From contig NZ_ALJC01000021.1 in NCBI RefSeq assembly GCF_000282975.1, positions 1-59,160 on the forward strand: a stretch of 59,160 bases of DNA, read 5' to 3'. This DNA comes from Pseudomonas psychrophila HA-4 (GTDB lineage Bacteria; Pseudomonadota; Gammaproteobacteria; Pseudomonadales; Pseudomonadaceae). The position numbers and the translations under genes are program-made. Positions 36,249-45,420 of this stretch are shown here, one piece after another (position 1 is the first letter of the stretch; each line of letters opens with the position of its first letter). The notes under the pieces are model-generated. The model did no database searches and was not told where the DNA came from. It saw only the letters and a list, made by a program, of their open reading frames with translations.

Positions 36249-38720
36249 ATGCTACGACCAAACTTGAGCCGGACCCCTCTTTCGATCGCTACCCAGCGAC
36301 AGACTGTTCGCCGCACCCTGTTATCCAGCGCCCTTGTGGCATCGGTTTTACTGGGTTCTTCCATGGCTATGGCTGCTCCGGTGGCTTTGAATATTCCGGC
36401 ACAGTCGCTGGCCAGCGCTCTCAATGAATTTGGCAAACAGGCCAATCTGCAAATTCTCTACAGCCCTGATCAAGTTCAAGGCATCAAGTCGCATTCGGTT
36501 TCCGGCTCTCTGGAGCCCGTCAAGGCGCTCGAAGCCCTGCTGCAAGGCAGCGGCGTGTCCTATCAGCTCAACGGCGACACGGTGATTATCAACACGCATC
36601 AGGGCAAAGGTTTGGAGTTGGGCGCAACAACCATTTCCGGCCAGAACCTGGGTAACACGCTGGTCACCGAAGACTCCGGTTCCTACACCACCAGTGCCAC
36701 GGCCAGTTCGACCAAGCTGCCGCTCTCGATCCGTGAAACCCCGCAAACCGTGACGGTGGTCACCCGACAGTTGATGGACGATCAGGCCGCCCAGAGCATT
36801 GGCGATGTGCTGCGTAACGCACCGGGGATTTCAACCCAGGCCTACGACAGTGACCGCATGGAGTACTCAGCGCGTGGCTACGCCATCACTAACTACCAGT
36901 ACGATGGGGTTAACAGCAAATACGATGGCGTTTTCGATGAAGGGGCGACCAAGGTCGACATGGCCTTGTATGACCGCGTCGACATTGTCAAAGGCGCTAC
37001 CGGCCTGCTTTCCGGCTCGGGCGAACCGTCGGCAACGATCAACATGATTCGTAAAAAACCAACCCGAGAATTTAAGGCCTCTGTCACCGGCAGCGTCGGC
37101 TCATGGGACAACTACCGCACCGAAGGCGATATTTCCGGCCCGCTAAATGACGATGGCAGCGTGCGCGGGCGCTTGGTGGGGGTTTATCAGGACGCCGATT
37201 CGTACTTAGATCACTACTCCAAAAAGAACGACGTGTTCTACGGCATCATCGAGGCTGACCTCACGCCGGACACCCTGCTGACCTTCGGCATGGACTACCA
37301 GAAGATCAAGCCACGCGGGTCGTCTTGGACCGGCAACCCTTACTATTTCTCGGACTTCAGCAAGACCGACTTCAGCCGTTCGTTCAACCCGGCCACCGAC
37401 TGGAGCCGTCGCGATGTCACGGCACAAACGGTCTTCGCCTCCCTTGAACACCGGTTTGACAACGAATGGAAAATCAAAGGTACGCTGAATCAGCAAACCA
37501 ACGACCACGACACCCAACTGGGCTCGGCCAGTGGCGGCAACCCGGACCCGGTAACCGGTGACGGCATGTTTTTCTACTGGGGCCGGTGGGAAGGTCATCG
37601 CGTACAAAACACCGCAGACATCAACGCCTCCGGCCCATTTACCCTGTTCGGCCGCGAACATGAACTGGTCGTAGGGGCCACCTCGCAGTCTTCAAGACTC
37701 ACCGGTGCAACCTATGACGCCAGCCAATTTGGTCTGGTGCCCGGCAGTATCTTTGACTGGAGCGGTAAATACCCGAAGCCGGACTTCCCGAAAAACGGCA
37801 AATACGAAGAGAACTCCAATCAGAACAGTGCCTACATTGCTGCGCGCTTCAAGCCGGTTGATGACCTGGCGGTGATCCTCGGCAGCCGCGTCAGCGACTT
37901 CCAGTACAACGATACCTACAGGTACTACGTGCAGTCATCGACGTTCAGCGACAACAAGACCAATTCCAAACAGCACGGCAAGGTCACGCCGTACGCAGGC
38001 GTGGTGTATGACCTGAACGACACCTACTCGACCTACGCCAGTTACACCTCGATCTATAAGCCTGTTACCGAGAAAAACCGCTCTGGCAGCGCCCTCGCCC
38101 CCACAGAAGGCAACAGCTACGAAATCGGCCTGAAAGGTGAGTACTTCGGCGGCCGATTGAATGCTAGCGCGGCGGTCTTTCATACCGAACAGAAAAAGCT
38201 GCCAATCTATGCCGGTATCGATGGCGCCGGTAATACCTACTATGAGTCGGTTGACGGTGCCAAGACCAAGGGCATCGAGTTTGAACTGGCGGGTGAGTTA
38301 ATGCCTGACTGGAACATCATGGCGGGTTACACCTATGCCCAGACCAAAACCGATGATGGCGAACGTCTGTATGGCTTCCCGCTGGAAACCACCAAACCGG
38401 AAAACGTGGCGCGGGTGTTCACCACGTACCGCCTGCCGGGCGTGCTCAACAAGGTTACCGTCGGCGGTGGCGTGAATTGGCAGAGCCCGTTCTACGGCAA
38501 GATTTACAACGACTCGAAGGGTGACTACGACATCATCGAACAGGACAAGTACGCGCTGGTTAACCTGATGACCCGCTACGAGTACAACGAACACCTGACG
38601 TTCAACCTCAACGCCAACAACGTGTTCGACAAAAAGTACCTGTCGGGCCTGGGCAACTTCAGCACCGTTTACTATGGCGAACCCCGCAGCCTGACGCTGA
38701 CCACTAAGTACGCGTTCTAA
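36249..38720 (+). CDS. fpvA: Ferripyoverdine-type TonB-dependent receptor with signalling domain (FpvA-like)
   Basis: This 823-residue outer-membrane receptor imports a ferric siderophore with TonB energy. Residues 1-43 are a signal peptide. Residues 45-117 are a secretin/TonB short (STN) signalling domain, implying an anti-sigma partner of the FpvR type not present here. The plug starts near 150 (LSIRETPQTVTVVTRQ) and the barrel ends in KYAF with a terminal Phe. The call to FpvA rests on pvdE being directly upstream and on similarity I recall. Ligand type cannot be fixed: FpvA receptors differ by peptide and are highly variable. Confidence 0.8.
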   Translation: MLRPNLSRTPLSIATQRQTVRRTLLSSALVASVLLGSSMAMAAPVALNIPAQSLASALNEFGKQANLQILYSPDQVQGIKSHSVSGSLEPVKALEALLQGSGVSYQLNGDTVIINTHQGKGLELGATTISGQNLGNTLVTEDSGSYTTSATASSTKLPLSIRETPQTVTVVTRQLMDDQAAQSIGDVLRNAPGISTQAYDSDRMEYSARGYAITNYQYDGVNSKYDGVFDEGATKVDMALYDRVDIVKGATGLLSGSGEPSATINMIRKKPTREFKASVTGSVGSWDNYRTEGDISGPLNDDGSVRGRLVGVYQDADSYLDHYSKKNDVFYGIIEADLTPDTLLTFGMDYQKIKPRGSSWTGNPYYFSDFSKTDFSRSFNPATDWSRRDVTAQTVFASLEHRFDNEWKIKGTLNQQTNDHDTQLGSASGGNPDPVTGDGMFFYWGRWEGHRVQNTADINASGPFTLFGREHELVVGATSQSSRLTGATYDASQFGLVPGSIFDWSGKYPKPDFPKNGKYEENSNQNSAYIAARFKPVDDLAVILGSRVSDFQYNDTYRYYVQSSTFSDNKTNSKQHGKVTPYAGVVYDLNDTYSTYASYTSIYKPVTEKNRSGSALAPTEGNSYEIGLKGEYFGGRLNASAAVFHTEQKKLPIYAGIDGAGNTYYESVDGAKTKGIEFELAGELMPDWNIMAGYTYAQTKTDDGERLYGFPLETTKPENVARVFTTYRLPGVLNKVTVGGGVNWQSPFYGKIYNDSKGDYDIIEQDKYALVNLMTRYEYNEHLTFNLNANNVFDKKYLSGLGNFSTVYYGEPRSLTLTTKYAF

Positions 38721-38730
38721 CCGCCCCCTG

Positions 38731-38793
38731 AAGGAGTGAGCTTGGCGCACGATCTTTTTAACCAGCAAAAGATCGCGCGGCAGGCTCGCCCCG
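38731..38793. repeat. REP-like palindrome after fpvA
   Basis: AAGGAGTGAGCTTGGCGCACGATC is followed by the inverted GATCGCGCGGCAGGCTCGCC. It follows the fpvA stop directly and precedes the LysR gene. Confidence 0.6.
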
Positions 38794-38864
38794 GCAAGCA
38801 GTCAGCCCCTGTGCTTTTCAGCCAATACCCTTACACTGACCGCCCCTGACACACTGGCGCGATC

Positions 38865-39728
38865 ATGGACCTCGACCTGGCCCGTACCTTCCTCGAAATC
38901 GTTCGCTACGGCAGCCTTGCGGCAGCCGCTGAAAAACTCTACATCACCCAGACCGCCGTCACCGCCAGGGTGCAAAAGCTCGAAAGTCTGCTCGGTACAG
39001 GCCTGTTTGTGCGTAATCGTGCCGGGGCCAGATTAACCCCCGACGGCGAAGCTTTCGTGGTCTATGCCAACCAATTGCTGCAAACCTGGGAAGCCGCCCG
39101 TCGCGATGTGCCGCGCCCCGAAGGCCTGCACAAGATGCTTCACTTGGGCGGTGAAGTCAGCCTGTGCAACCCGCTGATGCTGAGCTGGGCCAAAGCCCTG
39201 CGCCACCACCTCACCACGCACGCCTTGCGGATCCAGATTCGCGATGGCGAGCATTTGTTGCGCCAGATCGAAATGGGCTTGATGGATGCCGCGCTGGTGT
39301 ATCAACCGGCCTATTGGCCGGGGATGCAAGTGGAGCAGTTGCTCGAAGAAAAACTGATTCAAATTCGCCGTCCCGCGCTGCCCGATCCTTACGTGTACGT
39401 GGACTGGGGCGAAGATTTCCGCCGCCAGCATGACGCTGCCCTACCCGACAAGGCCCGAGCGCCCATCAGCTTCAACCTAGGGCCGGTGGCGTTGCACTAC
39501 ATTATGGAAAACGGCGGCAGCGGCTACTTCCGCACCCGGGTGGTCAAAAGTTACTTGGACAGCGGCGCACTGGAACGCGTGCCCAAAGCCCCCGAATTCA
39601 ACTACCCAACCTATCTGGTCTATTCACGCGAGCGCGACAGTGCGGCCTTGCAGCATGCGATCGAACTGCTGCGCGAACTGGTTAAAGAAGACGGCGACTG
39701 GTCGCAGCGCTGGGGACCGGAAATTTAA
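38865..39728 (+). CDS. LysR-family transcriptional regulator
   Basis: This 287-residue LysR protein has the N-terminal winged helix (FLEIVRYGSLAAAAEKLYITQTAVTARV) and an effector domain from about residue 90. It lies between fpvA and the sugar isomerase gene on the same strand. Unlike most LysR genes it has no divergent partner, so its target cannot be read from position. No ribosome site near the ATG is striking. Confidence 0.88.
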   Translation: MDLDLARTFLEIVRYGSLAAAAEKLYITQTAVTARVQKLESLLGTGLFVRNRAGARLTPDGEAFVVYANQLLQTWEAARRDVPRPEGLHKMLHLGGEVSLCNPLMLSWAKALRHHLTTHALRIQIRDGEHLLRQIEMGLMDAALVYQPAYWPGMQVEQLLEEKLIQIRRPALPDPYVYVDWGEDFRRQHDAALPDKARAPISFNLGPVALHYIMENGGSGYFRTRVVKSYLDSGALERVPKAPEFNYPTYLVYSRERDSAALQHAIELLRELVKEDGDWSQRWGPEI

Positions 39729-39814
39729 CATTTGTGCATGGATGAAAGCTTTCAGCTTTAAGGCCAATCCCTTAGTCTGCGAACGCTTAATAACAAGAAC
39801 CCCACAGGTGGCCC

Positions 39815-41059
39815 ATGACCGATCTCACGCGTGCCAGCGACAGCTGGTTGACCTCCACTTCCCATCAACGGTGGTTGCACGATCAAGGCCAAGTGCTGGT
39901 GGACTTCGCCAAAGCCGCCCGTCTTCCGTTCGGTTTTGCCAGCCTCGACCGCTTTGGCAAACGCCCGAACGATGCACAGACAGACACCGTAACCACCGCA
40001 CGCATGGTTCACAGCTTCGCCCTCGCCCATATTCAAGGCCTGCCAGGCTGTGCGCCGCTGGTTGATCACGGCCTCGCGGCCCTGGCCGGCGCATTACGCG
40101 ATACCACCCACGGCGGCTGGTTCGCCGCCCCTGATGCGCAAGACGGCAATCGACGCAAAGCGGCCTACCTGCATGCCTTTGTCGCGTTGGCCGCCAGCTC
40201 CGCCGTGGTTGCGGGACGTCAGGGTGCTGCCGAGTTACTGACCGAGGCGGTGGGGGTTCTTGAGCGGCATTTCTGGTCAGAAGACGAAGGGGCATTGCTG
40301 GAAAGCTTTGCTGAAGACTGGAGCGACTGCGAGGCGTATCGCGGCGCCAACAGCAATATGCATGGCACTGAAACTTTTCTGGTACTGGCAGATGTGCTCG
40401 ACGAGGACCTGTGGCTTGACCGTGCGCTGCGCATCGCACAACGGGTTATTCATCAACACGCGGCACAGTCCGATTATTTGCCCATAGAACACTTCGATGC
40501 ACAGTGGCAGCCGCTGCCCGACTACAACCGCGACAATCCGGCGGACCCCTTTCGACCTTTCGGCAAAACCCCAGGCCATGCATTCGAATGGTCACGCCTG
40601 TTGCTGCACCTTGAGGCAGCGCGCAAACAACGCGGCATGCACAGCCCTGACTGGCTGCTAGAAGCTGCGCGGCAACTGTTCCAGAGCGCATGCCGCCATG
40701 GCTGGAACGTCGATGGTGAGGCAGGGATTGTTTACACCTTGGACTGGAACCATCAACCAGTGGTGCGCGAGCGCTTGCACTGGACACTCGCTGAAGCGGC
40801 TGCGGCAGCCGCAGCGTTAGTGCAACGGACCGCCGAGCCTGAATATGACGCGTGGTATCAGCGTTTCTGGGACTACATCGACCTGCACCTGATAGACCGT
40901 CAGAACGGCAGTTGGCACCACGAACTGGGGCCAGACAACCTGCCCTCTGACAACATCTGGCCCGGCAAGCCGGACCTTTACCATGCTTACCAGGCCACAT
41001 TATTGCCGCGCTTGCCGCTGGCGATCAGCTTGGCCAGCGCACTCAAGCTACGCCGCTGA
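39815..41059 (+). CDS. AGE-family sugar isomerase/epimerase (D-mannose isomerase-like)
   Basis: The 414 residues form an alpha6/alpha6 barrel of the N-acylglucosamine 2-epimerase type, with NSNMHGTETF near 181, the His of GKTPGHAFEWSRLLLHLEA near 255 and NGSWHHELG near the C terminus. This subset acts on D-mannose and related aldoses (YihS/ManD-like), interconverting mannose with fructose. Exact substrate is inferred. It follows the LysR gene; an AGGTGG site precedes the ATG. Confidence 0.8.
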   Translation: MTDLTRASDSWLTSTSHQRWLHDQGQVLVDFAKAARLPFGFASLDRFGKRPNDAQTDTVTTARMVHSFALAHIQGLPGCAPLVDHGLAALAGALRDTTHGGWFAAPDAQDGNRRKAAYLHAFVALAASSAVVAGRQGAAELLTEAVGVLERHFWSEDEGALLESFAEDWSDCEAYRGANSNMHGTETFLVLADVLDEDLWLDRALRIAQRVIHQHAAQSDYLPIEHFDAQWQPLPDYNRDNPADPFRPFGKTPGHAFEWSRLLLHLEAARKQRGMHSPDWLLEAARQLFQSACRHGWNVDGEAGIVYTLDWNHQPVVRERLHWTLAEAAAAAAALVQRTAEPEYDAWYQRFWDYIDLHLIDRQNGSWHHELGPDNLPSDNIWPGKPDLYHAYQATLLPRLPLAISLASALKLRR

Positions 41060-41079
41060 AGACAGGCGCACAAAACCTC

Positions 41080-41224
41080 GTAGCAGTTGCCGAGCCTGCG
41101 AGGCTACGTCCGATTGCGCAGCGATCGTAAACGCTAAGTGCAAGATTGAACTGACAAACCGCGGTGCTTGATCTTACGACTGCTACGCAGCCGGACGTAG
41201 CCTCGCAAGCTCGGCAACTGCTAC
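41080..41224. repeat. Long inverted repeat, GTAGCAGTTGC family
   Basis: A 33-base left arm (41080-41112) starting GTAGCAGTTGCCGAGCC is matched by an inverted right arm (41192-41224) ending GGCTCGGCAACTGCTAC-like, with few mismatches. It forms a large hairpin with an internal segment of about 80 bases. Another copy, folded more tightly, is at 45369-45402. Confidence 0.75.
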
Positions 41225-41243
41225 AGAATCGGTTAATTGAACA

Positions 41244-43676
41244 TCACCAGTCGTATTTAACCTCCAGGGCTGCCGTGCGCTGTTGGCCGTAGTAGCAGCC
41301 AAAGCTGTAGTTACAGGACGACACGTACTCACGGTCAAATAGGTTTTGTACGTTCAGGCTGGTGCTAACGCCTTTAAAGCTGGGGTCGAGTGCCGCCAGG
41401 TCATAGCTCAACGTGGCGTCGTAGATCACAAATGACGGGGTTTTAAAGGTGTTGGCCGCGTCGCCATTGTTTTTACCGGTGTAACGCGCACCACCCCCCA
41501 AGGTCAGGCCATGCAGCGCCGCACCCGTGAAGTGGTAATCAGCCCAGACGCTTGCCGCCCATGGCGCTTGGGCCTGGCTACGATTGCCTTTGTCGCTGTA
41601 ATTGGACTTGCTGTAAAAGGCGTCCAGATACGACAGCGAAGCGATCAGGTCGATAGCGTTGAAGCTGCTCTTGGCTTCAAGTTCAACCCCACGCGAGCTT
41701 ATCTCGGCGTCCTGAACTTGATATTCCTGGTTCTGCAAGTCGCCAGTCAGCACGTTTTGTTGCTTGATATCGAAGACCGATGCTGTGAGTAACGTACTGT
41801 CATTCGGCTGGTATTTAACCCCCACCTCGTATTGCTTGCCGGTCACCGGCACAAACGCCTTGCCTCCGCGTTCCGGGGCCGTTGTGCCCACAGACGGCAA
41901 GAACGATTCGGTGTAGCTGATGTAGGGCGCCAAGCCGAACGAGGTGACATAGGTCAGACCCACGCGTCCGGTAAATTTGTTGTCGTTTTGCGCCACCCGC
42001 GAGTTGGCCAGCAAGTCATTGTTTTCAACCTTGGCCCAATCCTGGCGACCGCCAATGGTCAGGATAAAGTTGTCCAGCTTGATCTGGTCCTGCACATACA
42101 GACCGGTTTGCTTGACCAGGTTGTCCCATTTCGTGGTCAGGGTCGGCACACCCGTGGTGCGGTAGTTCGTTGGGTTGTACAGGTCGATGACTTCGCTGCC
42201 ATACAGGTTGTAGCCCTGGTACTTACGGGTGAAATGCCGGTAGTCGAGCCCCACCAGTAAGGTGTGTTGCAACGACCCGGTAGCGAAGTCGCTTTGCAGG
42301 TGGTTATCGAAGGTGTACGAACTGTTTTGCTGACGCCAATCGAGCTTGGTCCGGCTGGCATGGGTGTCAGCGACTCCGCCTACTGTGACAAAGCGATTGA
42401 GGTAAAACCCCTTGTAGCGGTCATCGACGTCGATATAGCTCAAGCTTTGGCGGTAGGTCATGACGTCATTAAACGCCTGCGAAAACTGGTAACCGAGCAC
42501 GTATTGGTCGCGCTTGTAGTCGTTCCATTTCGAGTCACCCAAGAACGCATCGCGATCAACCTTGTTGCCCTGAGCGTTGCGGTACAAGCTGCCCACGGCA
42601 GGCAGTGCCTGATAATCGGCCAGGCCATCATCGCGCTGCAATTGCGCGTAAACAGTCAGTTCCGTGCTGTCATTGGGCGCCCAGCGCACGCTTGGCGCCA
42701 GCAGCTTGCGTGAATCCTCGGTGTGATCCACTTGCTCGCTACCCGTGTTGCCGACCCCCAGCAGCCGGTAGCTCAGGGTTTTGGCATCATCCAGCGGCCC
42801 AGTGAAGTCGAAGGCCAGGTTGTAGCGATCAAAACTGCCGGTGCCGACCTTGATTTGATGCTTAGCATCGGTGCTGGGGCGCTTGGAGACCAGGTTGATC
42901 ATGCCCCCCGGCTGATTTTGCCCATACAGCACCGAAGACGGGCCTTTGAGCACTTCGATGCGCTCCAAGGTGTACGGGTCGATTTGCGGCGCACCGCCCA
43001 GGCTGCCCGCCGAGGGCAAGTAGGCGCCATCGAGATAGAGCAAGGTGGGAGCAAATCCGCGGCTGGTGATCTCGTCAGCAATGGTGTTGCGATCTGTAAA
43101 GCCATTGGTGCTCAGGCCGGGCGTGTAACGCAATGCTTGGGTCAGGTCGCGGGCGCCCTGCACCTCCACTTGATCTGCCGTGACTACGTTGATGGTCTGC
43201 GGAATTTCCAGGATCGGCGTGTCAGTTTTGGTCGCGGTGGCCGAACGCGTGGCCACAAAGCCATCAACCGGGCCACGGCCTTCCTCCGCTTGATGCGCCG
43301 AAACCGTGGTCGCACCCAAATTCAATGCACCCGTTTCAACCAGCGGGTAAACACTCAATGCACCGTTGTCAATCACGCTCAAGCCTAGGCCACTGCCTAC
43401 CAAAGCGCGCTCGGCGGCTTGCTGCGGGGTGAACATGCCGTGCACCGGTGCCGAGGTTTTGCCCTGCAGCAGTGCTGGCGAAATGGACAGGGTCAGGTTG
43501 CTGTCACGGGCAATTCGGCTCAGGGTTACGCCCATCGGGGCGGCTGGCAGATCATAGGCACGAGCGATGCCTTGTTCGGTGGTCACCGACGCGGCCACCG
43601 CACTCAACGGGTAGCCAGCAATGCTCAGGGTGATGGTCAGTGCCAGCAGGCACGGTCTTAGCGGGGCATACGACAT
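41244..43676 (-). CDS. TonB-dependent siderophore receptor with STN signalling domain
   Basis: The receptor has 810 residues from the ATG at 43676, which has AAAGGA upstream; a longer frame is unlikely. Residues 1-29 are a signal peptide and 36-110 an STN domain that contacts an anti-sigma factor. The plug starts near 165 (ILEIPQTINVVTADQVEVQG) and includes RIEVLKGPSSVLYGQNQPGGMINLVSKRP. The barrel ends with a Trp (VKYDW). It resembles FhuA/FoxA-type hydroxamate receptors such as those for ferrioxamine or ferrichrome. FecR and FecI genes directly upstream on the same strand complete a cell-surface signalling unit. Confidence 0.88.
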   Translation of the reverse strand: MSYAPLRPCLLALTITLSIAGYPLSAVAASVTTEQGIARAYDLPAAPMGVTLSRIARDSNLTLSISPALLQGKTSAPVHGMFTPQQAAERALVGSGLGLSVIDNGALSVYPLVETGALNLGATTVSAHQAEEGRGPVDGFVATRSATATKTDTPILEIPQTINVVTADQVEVQGARDLTQALRYTPGLSTNGFTDRNTIADEITSRGFAPTLLYLDGAYLPSAGSLGGAPQIDPYTLERIEVLKGPSSVLYGQNQPGGMINLVSKRPSTDAKHQIKVGTGSFDRYNLAFDFTGPLDDAKTLSYRLLGVGNTGSEQVDHTEDSRKLLAPSVRWAPNDSTELTVYAQLQRDDGLADYQALPAVGSLYRNAQGNKVDRDAFLGDSKWNDYKRDQYVLGYQFSQAFNDVMTYRQSLSYIDVDDRYKGFYLNRFVTVGGVADTHASRTKLDWRQQNSSYTFDNHLQSDFATGSLQHTLLVGLDYRHFTRKYQGYNLYGSEVIDLYNPTNYRTTGVPTLTTKWDNLVKQTGLYVQDQIKLDNFILTIGGRQDWAKVENNDLLANSRVAQNDNKFTGRVGLTYVTSFGLAPYISYTESFLPSVGTTAPERGGKAFVPVTGKQYEVGVKYQPNDSTLLTASVFDIKQQNVLTGDLQNQEYQVQDAEISSRGVELEAKSSFNAIDLIASLSYLDAFYSKSNYSDKGNRSQAQAPWAASVWADYHFTGAALHGLTLGGGARYTGKNNGDAANTFKTPSFVIYDATLSYDLAALDPSFKGVSTSLNVQNLFDREYVSSCNYSFGCYYGQQRTAALEVKYDW

Positions 43677-43776
43677 GGGGGATCCTTTCTCGTTGTAGTG
43701 TTGGCAGTTGTAACCTTGACCAACGAGCAGAATTTTCCCCTCACACTCTGTGTAAATAGTTCTTATTGGCTGGTTT

Positions 43777-44754
43777 TTAACGACGAACATCAATGACCGT
43801 CAGCCACGGCCCATAGCGCGTGATCTTGATCGGCAGGGTTTGCGCCAGTGCACTCAAGGTGTGTGCGGTGTTATCCAGTGGGAACACCCCAAACACCCGG
43901 ACCCGCGCCGCTTCAGGGCTAATACGCAACATGCCGGTCTGATAGGGGCGGAGCGCATCGACCAAGGCCGACAACGGTTCATCGTGCAATTCGACCCGAC
44001 CTTCGAGCCAATCGGCCTGGCTGCGTGACGTCAGGGTTTGCGGATCAATCTGGTGGGTGGTGAACGACACGGCCTGACCGCTTTCAATCCGCCGTTGCAA
44101 ACCGCCCAAGGTATCGAGTTGAACGCTGTGCTGTTGCACGCTGGCCAGGCTTTCGTCTGCGCCTTGGCGGACCATAAAGCGCGTGCCTAGGGCTTTGACC
44201 TGGCCTTGCGCGGTGGCGACGACAAACGGACGCTGGGCGTCGGCGGCGACATCGACCTGTAGTTCGCCTTCGCGCAGCCGAACGCGGCGCTGCCCGGCGC
44301 TGAACTCAATATCGACCGCGCTGCGAGCGTTGAGGGTCAGGCGGCTGCCATCCGCTAATTCAATGGTTTTGCGTTCGCCCGTGCCGGTGTGTTGATCGGC
44401 CATAAAACCCGCCAGAGGCGTAACGCGATCAACCACACCGGCAACGCCCAAACCGAGCAGCAACAACAACACGCCGCCTTGCAGTGTTTTTTTGCGTGAA
44501 GGCGACGTTGTTTCCAGCAGTGCCTTGCTAGCGGCTTGCAACTGCCCGGGGCTGCGTCGGTCAACCGACTGCAAATCGGCCAGCGGATTTTTCAGCAGCC
44601 CGGCAACGCGCTGCCAAGCGGCCATGTGCTCCGGGCTCTCGGCCAGCCAGGCTTTAAATACCTGCCGTTCGGAGGGGCACGCATGACCGGACTCCAGGCG
44701 CAATATCCAGTCGATGGCTGCGCGGGTGATGGGATCGACCTTGGTTTTGCTCAT
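43777..44754 (-). CDS. FecR-type anti-sigma/sigma regulator
   Basis: This 325-residue FecR-like inner-membrane protein links a loaded TonB receptor to its sigma factor. A cytosolic N-terminal domain (AIDWILRLESG, then AWLAESPEHMAAWQRV) is followed by one membrane helix (about 90-108, LLLLLGLGVAGVV). The periplasmic FecR domain has IELADGSRLTLNARSAV near 140. Its ATG overlaps the fecI stop by four bases, so the two are translated together. It should sequester or activate the adjacent sigma factor. Confidence 0.9.
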   Translation of the reverse strand: MSKTKVDPITRAAIDWILRLESGHACPSERQVFKAWLAESPEHMAAWQRVAGLLKNPLADLQSVDRRSPGQLQAASKALLETTSPSRKKTLQGGVLLLLLGLGVAGVVDRVTPLAGFMADQHTGTGERKTIELADGSRLTLNARSAVDIEFSAGQRRVRLREGELQVDVAADAQRPFVVATAQGQVKALGTRFMVRQGADESLASVQQHSVQLDTLGGLQRRIESGQAVSFTTHQIDPQTLTSRSQADWLEGRVELHDEPLSALVDALRPYQTGMLRISPEAARVRVFGVFPLDNTAHTLSALAQTLPIKITRYGPWLTVIDVRR

Positions 44755-45263
44755 AAGGGCTCCGCCGTTTGAGACAAGCAATGAACAAAGGCGCGGCGTA
44801 AATCACGTTCCACCGTGGCCAGCGAGACACCTAACTGATCAGCGATGGCTTGTTGCGGCATGCCGTCGAGGCGATTCAGCAAAAAAGCCCGTTTTACCCG
44901 CTGTGGCAGGCCTTCGAGCACGCGGTCAATGGCGTCGATAGCTTCTCGCACCAAGGCAATGTCTTCAGCGGAGGGCGCATAGCCTTGCGGCAGATCGGCC
45001 AGTTGCTCCAGATAAGATTGTTCCAGTTTGCGTCGGCGCCACAGCGAACACAGCAAGCGTCGGGCCACGGTGCTGAGGTAGGCACGGGGCTCCTGAATAC
45101 GGTCCAGTTGTTGCGCGTCGAAGGCACGTAAGAATGTGTCTTGAGTCAGATCGGCCGCATCCTGTGGGCAGCGCACCTGTCTTGACAGCCAGCCGCGCAG
45201 CCACGTGTGGTTATCGTGATACAGGCTTGCCAGCAGGGCTTTAGGATCCAGAGGAGACGACAC
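44751..45263 (-). CDS. FecI-type ECF sigma factor
   Basis: This 170-residue ECF sigma factor has region 2 at about 15-80 (PQDAADLTQDTFLRAFD) and region 4 at about 115-160 (LLNRLDGMPQQAIADQLGVSLATVERDLRRAF). Given its partners it should direct transcription of the downstream receptor when the siderophore is present. It starts with GTG. A Fur-like box is 20 bases upstream, so iron should repress it. Confidence 0.92.
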   Translation of the reverse strand: MSSPLDPKALLASLYHDNHTWLRGWLSRQVRCPQDAADLTQDTFLRAFDAQQLDRIQEPRAYLSTVARRLLCSLWRRRKLEQSYLEQLADLPQGYAPSAEDIALVREAIDAIDRVLEGLPQRVKRAFLLNRLDGMPQQAIADQLGVSLATVERDLRRAFVHCLSQTAEPL

Positions 45264-45282
45264 GATAGATAACCAGACTCAA

Positions 45283-45303
45283 ATAGCAATAAGTCGCATT
45301 ATC
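45283..45303 (-). promoter_or_regulatory. Candidate Fur box before fecI
   Basis: On the minus strand GATAATGCGACTTATTGCTAT matches the first seven bases of the Fur consensus exactly and about 12 of 19 overall. It is 20 bases before the fecI start, where Fur would block transcription at high iron. Confidence 0.5.
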
Positions 45304-45368
45304 GGCAGATCGGAAAGAATTGCAATGGTGATGTTTAGAACCAGCATCTTCAAAAAACCGACGGCTTC

Positions 45369-45402
45369 GTAGCAGTTGCGGAGCCTGCGAGGCAACTGCT
45401 AC
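45369..45402. repeat. Short GTAGCAGTTGC hairpin repeat
   Basis: GTAGCAGTTGC, a GGAGCCTGCGAG loop and GCAACTGCTAC form a perfect eleven-pair stem. It is the compact version of the long inverted repeat at 41080-41224, on the other side of the FecI-FecR-receptor module. Confidence 0.75.
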
Positions 45403-45420
45403 AGAAACGTCTATTAATCG

